Below are positions 7,897-12,770 of a stretch of DNA of 12,770 nucleotides, in pieces (position 1 is the first letter of the stretch; the number at the start of each line of letters is the position of its first letter). The translations under genes and the position numbers were made by a program. The DNA lies in the NCBI GenBank assembly GCA_943324395.2, contig CALPLL020000033.1, forward strand, positions 1-12,770. Reading direction: 5' to 3'. The DNA comes from Rhizobium sp. Q54 (GTDB taxonomy: Bacteria; Bacteroidota; Bacteroidia; Flavobacteriales; Flavobacteriaceae). Below the pieces are notes generated by a model. It saw only the letters and a list, made by a program, of their open reading frames with translations. It did no database searches and had not been told where the DNA came from.

Positions 7897-9471
7897 ATGA
7901 AAATCAACCCAAACTATATTCCTGTTTTATTTTTTGGAACTTTAGCATTAGGAATAGCGCTTGGAGCAAACCTTAATTTTCCTCAACAAGGCAATTCATC
8001 TGCCTCTGAAAATCATAGAAATAAACTCAATAAATTAATTGATTTTATTGATAATGAGTATGTTGACAAAGTGAACACCGATTCCATTGTTGATTTAGCC
8101 GCGTCCAACATCCTAGATAAATTAGACCCGCATTCTGTTTATGTTCCTAAAAGCGAGCAAACTCAACTTGCCGAAACCATGAAAGGTGATTTTGTGGGAA
8201 TTGGGGTAAATTTTTATATGTTAAACGATACAATTGCCATTGTAAACCCAGTGGTAGGAGGCCCTTCTGAAAAAGCAGGAATAAAATCGGGGGATAGAAT
8301 TTTGTATGCCAACAAAGAAAAATTATTTGGCAGAAAACTAACTTCCGAAGATTTATATTCAAGGTTAAAAGGAGAAAAGGGAACCGATGTTGCGCTTGTA
8401 ATTTATCGAAAAAGTGAAAATAAAAAACTTCAAATCCAACTAAAACGGGATGTTGTGGCCATAGAAAGTGTTGCAGCTTCTGTAATGATCAATCCAACTT
8501 TAGGGTATATAAAAATCAACCGATTTGCTGAAACTACGCATGAAGAATTTAAAAAAGGGCTGTTACAATTAAAAAAACAAGGCGCAAAATCATTGGTAAT
8601 TGATGTTCGAGATAATGGCGGCGGTTACATGGAAATTGCCGCTGAAATTGCCGATGAATTATTAAAAGACAAACAGTTAATTGTTTTTACAAAAAATAAA
8701 AAGGGCAAAATAGACAAGACATTTGCCACTGAGGAAGGAGAATTTGAAACAGGAAAAGTCTTCATATTAATTAACGAAAGTTCTGCTTCAGCAAGTGAAA
8801 TTTTAGCTGGAGCCATTCAAGATAACGATCGTGGAACTGTAATTGGCCGACGTTCATTTGGGAAAGGATTGGTGCAACGTGAAATGAATTTTCAAGATGG
8901 ATCGGCGGTTCGGCTCACTATTGCTAGATATTATACACCAACTGGTCGCTCCATTCAAAAACCCTATAAAAAAGGAATAGACGAGTATAATAGTGATTTC
9001 GATAAGCGATTGACAAGCGGAGAATTGTATAAGAAAGAAAGCATAAAAGTCGATTTAAAATTGAAATACAAAACACCAAAAGGCAAGATTGTTTATGGTG
9101 GAGGCGGAATTGTTCCCGATGTTTTTGTACCATTAGAATCCGAGCATGGCGATGAAGGGGTCGTTTATTTAATGCAATCTGGGGCGACGGGCTATTATGT
9201 TTTTGAAGAATTAGACAAAAGCAGAATGCAATTTCAAGGATTGAAAATGGCTCAAATAGTTTCAAAAATGGAGAGCTCAGAAATTTATTATGAAAATTTC
9301 AGAAAGTATTTGTCAAAAAATGGTTTGGTTATAAAATTAGAAAAAGACAAAAAGCTAGTTAAAAGATACTTAACAGCAGAATTTGTCAGACAATTATTAG
9401 GGGAAAATTATTATTATTCGCTACTACTGAAAGAAGATTCGATGATTAAAAAAGTTCAAACTTTAAAATAA
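7897..9471 (+). CDS. S41-family C-terminal processing protease with PDZ domain (524 aa)
   Basis: This is a CtpA/Tsp-like serine protease exported to the periplasm or anchored in the inner membrane by an N-terminal hydrophobic segment (~residues 8-27). A PDZ domain covers roughly 90-185 (GIGVNFYML, GGPSEKAGIKSGDRIL). The S41 core follows, with GYIKINRFAETT (203-214), DVRDNGGGY (236-244), NESSASASEILAGA (293-306) and GRRSFGKGLVQ (317-327). By alignment with known S41 enzymes the catalytic dyad is Ser298 and Lys323, 25 residues apart as usual, so it should be active. The C-terminal ~95 residues (after ~430) are a helical, charged extension. Its ATG abuts the deaminase stop, so it is third in the operon. 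The stop lies 10 bp from the convergent flavoprotein gene, with no intrinsic terminator between them. Confidence 0.95.
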   Translation: MKINPNYIPVLFFGTLALGIALGANLNFPQQGNSSASENHRNKLNKLIDFIDNEYVDKVNTDSIVDLAASNILDKLDPHSVYVPKSEQTQLAETMKGDFVGIGVNFYMLNDTIAIVNPVVGGPSEKAGIKSGDRILYANKEKLFGRKLTSEDLYSRLKGEKGTDVALVIYRKSENKKLQIQLKRDVVAIESVAASVMINPTLGYIKINRFAETTHEEFKKGLLQLKKQGAKSLVIDVRDNGGGYMEIAAEIADELLKDKQLIVFTKNKKGKIDKTFATEEGEFETGKVFILINESSASASEILAGAIQDNDRGTVIGRRSFGKGLVQREMNFQDGSAVRLTIARYYTPTGRSIQKPYKKGIDEYNSDFDKRLTSGELYKKESIKVDLKLKYKTPKGKIVYGGGGIVPDVFVPLESEHGDEGVVYLMQSGATGYYVFEELDKSRMQFQGLKMAQIVSKMESSEIYYENFRKYLSKNGLVIKLEKDKKLVKRYLTAEFVRQLLGENYYYSLLLKEDSMIKKVQTLK

Positions 9472-9481
9472 GGACTGTTAC

Positions 9482-10090
9482 TTATTTTTGAATTTTGTCG
9501 TGACTTTGGGATTGAATTCCGTTATTCCACATTGTTAAAATATCAGTTGCAACCGCAGCGCCACTTCCCGCAGCTATAGAAAGTTGACTTCTCCAACCTG
9601 CAAGTGTTCCAGCAACATAAATTCCTTCAGTCACAAGGTGATCATTATTTTTAAGCTGGATTCGTTGTTTTTCAGGAACCGATTTTTTATGAGTTTCCAC
9701 AAATTCCATCAACCCTTGAATGTCAAAAGTATTGGAATAACCAATGGCAACCACAATCGTTTTTGCAGCATATGAATTTTTATTGGTTACAACTCTAAAA
9801 CTAGGAAATTCGCCTTCAATTCGGACCACTTTTTCTCCTTCAATTTGATCTATATGTGGGTATAATTTCGATAATTGGCTTATGCTATCTTTTAATAAAT
9901 CACTTCCTAAAGTCCCGGCGGGAATTCCGTAAGCATTATTAAATAAGGCTTCTTGGAGTGAAGATGTTTTTTGGTGAGTAACAATTCCGATTTTTTTATT
10001 GGCCACAAATGGCTTTTTAACTGCCGATCCTAAAACAAGTGCGCAGGACATTCCACAAACACCGCCGCCAATAATTAAAGTATCGTACAT
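9482..10090 (-). CDS. Small FAD-binding flavoprotein, thioredoxin reductase-like but without NADPH domain (202 aa)
   Basis: The N-terminus MYDTLIIGGGVCGMSCAL is a dinucleotide-binding Rossmann motif (GGGVCG, 8-13). The C-terminal GIYVAGTLAGWRSQLSIAAG (156-175) matches the second FAD-binding segment of thioredoxin reductase-like enzymes. A canonical member has ~300 residues, with an inserted NADPH-binding domain and a redox CxxC; here the middle part is short and neither is present. It may take electrons from another partner, or may have only a binding role; the reaction is unknown. The frame is open to an upstream ATG at 10117, which would overlap the 64-residue gene by 20 bp. The ATG at 10090 is preferred because it starts just before the Rossmann strand and leaves a 7-bp gap. 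It is last in the marC-led gene group. Confidence 0.82.
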   Translation of the reverse strand: MYDTLIIGGGVCGMSCALVLGSAVKKPFVANKKIGIVTHQKTSSLQEALFNNAYGIPAGTLGSDLLKDSISQLSKLYPHIDQIEGEKVVRIEGEFPSFRVVTNKNSYAAKTIVVAIGYSNTFDIQGLMEFVETHKKSVPEKQRIQLKNNDHLVTEGIYVAGTLAGWRSQLSIAAGSGAAVATDILTMWNNGIQSQSHDKIQK

Positions 10091-10097
10091 TGGAGAA

Positions 10098-10292
10098 TTA
10101 TTTAGAACGCTCTTCAATTTTTTTAGACATTCTAAAAATTAATAGAATTAAAACCGCACAAGTTGACGCTACAATTCCTATTAAAGCTACCGAATTTTTA
10201 CTATTAAATAAATTCGTGTAATCAAGTAAAGTGATATTAAAAACAATTAGTGCTAAAGCAATAACGACTAATATTGAGGTAAAAATTTTCAT
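10098..10292 (-). CDS. Small two-helix membrane protein of unknown function (64 aa)
   Basis: I do not recognise this protein. It has two hydrophobic segments (about residues 4-23 and 34-54) joined by a short polar loop (DYTNLFNSKNS) and a basic/acidic tail (MSKKIEERSK), as in a small inner-membrane hairpin protein with its tail probably in the cytoplasm. It lies 39 bp after marC and 7 bp before the flavoprotein ATG, on the same strand, and this spacing is the main evidence that it is a real gene. No obvious promoter precedes it, so it is probably transcribed with marC. Confidence 0.7.
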   Translation of the reverse strand: MKIFTSILVVIALALIVFNITLLDYTNLFNSKNSVALIGIVASTCAVLILLIFRMSKKIEERSK

Positions 10293-10331
10293 TCTTGATA
10301 TATTTTAAAACGTAAAAATACTAAAAATTAG

Positions 10332-10907
10332 CTACATAAATAAACCTTTAACATTACTGGCAAATAATTTAACAGCAATAGCAAGAAGTACAATTCCAAA
10401 CGTTTTTCTAATGACTCCTAACCCGTTTTTTCCCAACATTTTTTCAATTTTTGCTGACGATTTTAGCACAGCATAAACAACAATAATATTTAATACAATC
10501 GCAACTACAATATTTTCTGTAGCATATTGTGCTTTTAAAGAAAGCAACGTTGTCATAGTTCCTGCACCTGCAATTAATGGAAATGCGATAGGTACAATTG
10601 AGGCTGAACTTGCTTCTTCATCACGGTAAATACGAATTCCCAAAATCATTTCTAATGCTAAAAAGAACAATACAAATGAACCCGCTACTGCAAATGAATT
10701 TACATCAATCCCGATTAGTTTTAAAAGCCCTACTCCGGCAAACAAAAACACAATCATGATAATTCCCGCCACAATTGATGCTTTTTCAGACTCAATATGG
10801 CCGTGTTTACTTCTTAAATTTACAATAATAGGAATAGTTCCTACAATATCAATTACTGCAAAAAGGACCATTCCAACCGTTGCAATTTCTTTAAAATCGA
10901 ATTCCAT
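10332..10907 (-). CDS. MarC-family integral membrane protein (191 aa)
   Basis: This is a polytopic inner-membrane protein with about six hydrophobic segments. MarC-family landmarks are FAVIDIVGTIPII (16-28), near the place where many relatives have a DP pair (here Asp-Ile), and PIAFPLIAGAGTMTT (106-120), with a KTFGIVLLAIAVK segment near the end (168-180). Despite the name, MarC is not a shown multidrug pump; its function is poorly defined, and small-molecule or amino-acid export has been proposed for some members. The frame is open to an upstream ATG at 10940, but that codon lies upstream of the -7 box at 10928-10935, so the ATG at 10907 (MEFDFKEIAT) is chosen. It leads the marC, 64-aa protein, flavoprotein group and diverges from the DUF3109 gene. 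Confidence 0.9.
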   Translation of the reverse strand: MEFDFKEIATVGMVLFAVIDIVGTIPIIVNLRSKHGHIESEKASIVAGIIMIVFLFAGVGLLKLIGIDVNSFAVAGSFVLFFLALEMILGIRIYRDEEASSASIVPIAFPLIAGAGTMTTLLSLKAQYATENIVVAIVLNIIVVYAVLKSSAKIEKMLGKNGLGVIRKTFGIVLLAIAVKLFASNVKGLFM

Positions 10908-10927
10908 AATAGTGGTGTTTAAGAGTA

Positions 10928-10935
10928 CAAAAGTA
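10928..10935 (-). promoter_or_regulatory. Promoter -7 box for the marC group
   Basis: On the minus strand TACTTTTG is a full match to TAnnTTTG. No good TTG is found 17-23 bp upstream. The predicted start, near 10921, leaves a leader of about 14 nt before the ATG at 10907. The same octamer precedes the large barrel gene. Confidence 0.5.
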
Positions 10936-11002
10936 GCCAATTTAGAAAGAAATCACATGAAATTATTGTTATTATTATATAGAAGCAATTCAAAACAATA
11001 GT

Positions 11003-11010
11003 TATCTTTG
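11003..11010 (+). promoter_or_regulatory. Promoter -7 box for the DUF3109 gene, almost abutting its ATG
   Basis: TATCTTTG is a full match to TAnnTTTG, followed by CGGC and then the ATG at 11015. The element ends only 4 nt before the start codon, so transcription would begin at or next to the ATG. No TTG lies at 17-23 bp upstream; the nearest (10966-10968) is 34 bp away. Confidence 0.5.
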
Positions 11011-11014
11011 CGGC

Positions 11015-11581
11015 ATGTTTCAAATAGGAAAAACCATAGTATCTGAAGACATTCTTGAAAAAGAATTCGTGTGTAATTTGTCTGCTTGTAAAGGAGCTTG
11101 TTGTGTTGATGGAGATGCGGGAGCGCCTTTAAGTCAAGAAGAAACTTTAATCATGGAATCTATTTTTCCTAAAGTAAAACCTTTTTTAAGAAAAGAAGGA
11201 ATTGACGCAATTGAAGCACAAGGCACTTGGACCAAAGGCAAAGAAGGCGATCTAGAAACGCCATTAGTTGACGATAAAGATTGCGCCTATGTGATTTATG
11301 ATGGAGCAACTGCGCTTTGTGGAATTGAACAAGCTTACAACCAAGGAGTAATTGACTGGAAAAAACCTGTTTCATGTCATTTATATCCCATTCGTGTGAA
11401 AGATTTTACAGAATTTGCTGCCGTAAATTATGACAAATGGGAAATTTGTGACGACGCCTGTTCTTTAGGAAAAGAATTGGAAGTTCCGGTTTATAAATTT
11501 GTCAAAGAAGCATTAATTCGTCGTTTTGGCGAAGACTGGTATCTCGAACTTGAAAAAGTTGCTCAAGAAATTAAAAAATAA
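11015..11581 (+). CDS. DUF3109-family Cys-rich protein (188 aa)
   Basis: It resembles the DUF3109 family, which looks related to the YkgJ-type putative zinc- or iron-chelating proteins. Nine cysteines are present: C20, C25, C29 and C30 in the N-terminal cluster VCNLSACKGACC, then C90, C102, C121 (PVSCHLYPIRV), C145 and C149 (ICDDAC). The spacing suggests a metal or Fe-S cluster site, but the ligand set and biochemical role are not known. There is no signal peptide or membrane segment, so it is presumably cytoplasmic. The length is typical for the family as I know it. It is a single gene with its own promoter, divergent from marC (107-bp spacer). The ATG at 11015 is supported by the position of the N-terminal Cys cluster and the promoter. 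Confidence 0.85.
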   Translation: MFQIGKTIVSEDILEKEFVCNLSACKGACCVDGDAGAPLSQEETLIMESIFPKVKPFLRKEGIDAIEAQGTWTKGKEGDLETPLVDDKDCAYVIYDGATALCGIEQAYNQGVIDWKKPVSCHLYPIRVKDFTEFAAVNYDKWEICDDACSLGKELEVPVYKFVKEALIRRFGEDWYLELEKVAQEIKK

Positions 11582-11623
11582 TTTCCTTTATTATTACCTC
11601 AAATTATTTATAAAACAAAAAAT

Positions 11624-11640
11624 TAAAATCCTAGATTTTA
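11624..11640 (+). terminator. Weak hairpin downstream of the DUF3109 gene, possible terminator
   Basis: TAAAATC-CTA-GATTTTA is a perfect 7-bp stem with a 3-nt loop, 43 nt after the stop. It is almost all A-T and is not followed directly by a T tract, so an intrinsic terminator is only a possibility. Confidence 0.25.
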
Positions 11641-11746
11641 CGGGACTTTATCAATTTTTATAAATATTAAATTATTGATTATCAGTATATTAATAATAAT
11701 TTTAAAAAATATCTGATGTTGATATGATTGTTAAAAACTAATGCCA

Positions 11747-11790
11747 ATTGTGAATAAGTTTGGCTTTTTTAAACCACGATTATTCACAAT
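11747..11790. promoter_or_regulatory. Perfect 11-bp inverted repeat upstream of nrdB; each arm contains a DnaA-box-like 9-mer
   Basis: The arms are ATTGTGAATAA (11747-11757) and TTATTCACAAT (11780-11790), separated by 22 bp. Each arm holds TTATTCACA (minus strand at 11757-11749, plus strand at 11780-11788), which fits the general DnaA-box consensus TTATNCACA. The right arm overlaps the first bases of the predicted nrdB -7 box (11788-11795). In E. coli, DnaA is known to bind boxes in the nrdAB promoter. The role here is inferred; the dyad could equally be an operator for another regulator. Confidence 0.55.
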
Positions 11791-11795
11791 CTTTG
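11788..11795 (+). promoter_or_regulatory. Likely -7 box of the nrdB promoter
   Basis: AATCTTTG matches TAnnTTTG except at the first base. The only upstream TTG (11760-11762) is 25 bp away, slightly beyond the usual 17-23 bp. The predicted start near 11801 gives a leader of about 50 nt before the ATG at 11851. Confidence 0.4.
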
Positions 11796-11850
11796 TAGTT
11801 CAAATTTCAAAAATATTTCATCAATTAAATTAGATAAAAGTCAACCAATT

Positions 11851-12770
11851 ATGGCATCAGTAGAACCGATTTTACAAGAAAACAAAAACCGCTTTGTGAT
11901 TTTTCCTATCAAACACCATGATATATGGGAATGGTATAAGAAAATGGAGGCTAGTTTTTGGACTGCCGAAGAAATTGATTTGTCTCAAGATATTAATGAT
12001 TGGAATAATAAATTGAACGATGAAGAGCGTTATTTCATCAAACATATTTTAGCTTTTTTTGCGGCTTCTGACGGAATTGTAAATGAAAATTTAGCAGAGA
12101 ACTTCGTTAATGAAGTTCAATATGCTGAAGCAAAATTCTTCTATGGTTTCCAAATTATGATGGAAAACATTCATAGTGAAACGTATTCGCTATTAATTGA
12201 TACTTACGTAAAAGACGAAACCGAAAGAGATGAATTATTCAACGCTTTAGAAGTTTTTCCTGCGATTAAGAAAAAAGCAGATTGGGCACTAAAATGGATT
12301 GAATCGGATTCTTTTGCAGAAAGATTGATTGCTTTTGCTGCTGTTGAAGGGATTTTCTTTTCAGGAGCGTTTTGTTCTATTTATTGGTTAAAAAAACGTG
12401 GTTTAATGCCGGGATTAACCTTTTCAAACGAGTTAATTTCTCGTGACGAAGGAGTTCACTGTGACTTTGCAGTGCATTTACACAACCACCATTTGGTAAA
12501 TAAAGTGCCTAAAACAAGAATTCGTGAGATTATTGTAGACGCTTTAAATATTGAAAGAGAGTTTATTACAGAATCACTTCCTGTGAGTTTAATTGGTATG
12601 AATGCGGCTTTAATGACTCAGTATTTAGAGTTTGTTGCCGACAGATTATTAGTTGAATTGGGTTGTGATAGAGAATACAATACCTCAAATCCTTTTGATT
12701 TTATGGATATGATTTCCCTTCAAGGAAAAACCAATTTCTTCGAAAAGAAAGTGGCAGAATATCAAAAATC
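11851..12770 (+). CDS. nrdB: Class Ia ribonucleotide reductase small subunit, 5' part (306 codons, runs off the window)
   Basis: The small (R2) subunit makes the tyrosyl radical used by the large subunit to reduce ribonucleoside diphosphates to deoxy forms. All di-iron ligands are present by alignment with the human R2 protein: Asp74 ([10 protein letters not shown]), Glu105 and His108 (ENIHSE), Glu166 (AAVEGIFF), Glu200 and His203 ([10 protein letters not shown]). Radical Tyr112 is in HSETYS. The late landmarks [20 protein letters not shown] are also seen, so only the C-terminal tail, which docks on the large subunit, is missing at the window edge. The ATG at 11851 gives [16 protein letters not shown] directly before the core, so there is no N-terminal ATP-cone as in some flavobacterial R2 proteins. 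A large-subunit gene may follow outside the window. Confidence 0.97.
   Translation, partial: MASVEPILQENKNRFVIFPIKHHDIWEWYKKMEASFWTAEEIDLSQDINDWNNKLNDEERYFIKHILAFFAASDGIVNENLAENFVNEVQYAEAKFFYGFQIMMENIHSETYSLLIDTYVKDETERDELFNALEVFPAIKKKADWALKWIESDSFAERLIAFAAVEGIFFSGAFCSIYWLKKRGLMPGLTFSNELISRDEGVHCDFAVHLHNHHLVNKVPKTRIREIIVDALNIEREFITESLPVSLIGMNAALMTQYLEFVADRLLVELGCDREYNTSNPFDFMDMISLQGKTNFFEKKVAEYQK

Noticed and set aside
8924..9265. 113-codon open frame antisense to the S41 protease, and other short antisense or out-of-frame open frames (for example 2563-2766, 4104-4304, 7346-7564, 8147-8362, 11169-11375)
   Set aside because: They lie wholly or largely within strongly supported genes, show no recognisable domains or own promoters, and have the composition of shadow frames.
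10908..10940. Eleven-residue N-terminal extension of the MarC-family protein
   Set aside because: It would start upstream of the full-consensus -7 box at 10928-10935; the ATG at 10907 fits the promoter better.
11582..11850. Search of the 269-bp spacer before nrdB for an NrdR-box pair, a riboswitch or a small RNA
   Set aside because: I found no pair resembling the NrdR consensus and no conserved RNA structure; only the AT-rich hairpin, the DnaA-box-like dyad and the -7 box stand out.

Overview
The window looks like ordinary chromosome from a member of the Flavobacteriaceae, probably Flavobacterium or a close relative. The evidence is AT-rich DNA, a type IX secretion (T9SS) type B sorting domain at the left edge, starts without strong Shine-Dalgarno sequences, and repeated Bacteroidetes-type promoter -7 boxes (TAnnTTTG) upstream of transcription units. 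I see no rRNA, tRNA, CRISPR array, insertion sequence, phage gene or attachment site. No stretch over 300 bases lacks a gene; the largest gap is 269 bp (11582-11850).

Layout. (1) 1-312 (+) is the C-terminal end of a secreted T9SS cargo protein. It converges, with a 10-bp gap, on a 1136-residue probable outer-membrane beta-barrel protein (323-3733, -) that has its own promoter. (2) A GNAT acetyltransferase and an aspartate kinase (5569 to 3818, -) form a two-gene operon. It diverges from class I fructose-1,6-bisphosphatase (5745-6764, +), with a promoter for each side in the shared 175-bp spacer. (3) A tightly packed + strand operon (6870-9471) encodes a HupE/UreJ-type membrane protein, a dCMP deaminase and an S41 PDZ protease; the gaps are 1 and 0 bp. 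(4) A - strand group (10907 to 9482) encodes a MarC-family membrane protein, a 64-residue two-helix membrane protein and a small FAD-binding flavoprotein. It converges on the protease gene with another 10-bp gap. (5) Diverging from marC, 11015-11581 (+) encodes a Cys-rich DUF3109 protein, followed by a 269-bp spacer and the start of class Ia ribonucleotide reductase small subunit nrdB (11851 to the window end, truncated).

Functionally these are mostly housekeeping genes: gluconeogenesis (Fbp), entry to the aspartate amino-acid family (aspartate kinase), deoxynucleotide supply (dCMP deaminase, NrdB) and envelope functions (outer-membrane protein, protease, MarC). Apart from the operons I see no sign that they form one system, and I did not find a convincing new multi-gene system.

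The most interesting non-coding signal is a perfect 11-bp inverted repeat upstream of nrdB. Each arm contains TTATTCACA, which fits the DnaA-box consensus TTATNCACA, and the right arm touches the likely -7 box. This suggests coupling of nrdB to replication initiation. Other points worth a look are a possibly leaderless mRNA for the DUF3109 gene, an EF-hand-like loop inside the large barrel protein, and a flavoprotein that seems to have lost both its NADPH domain and its redox-active cysteines.
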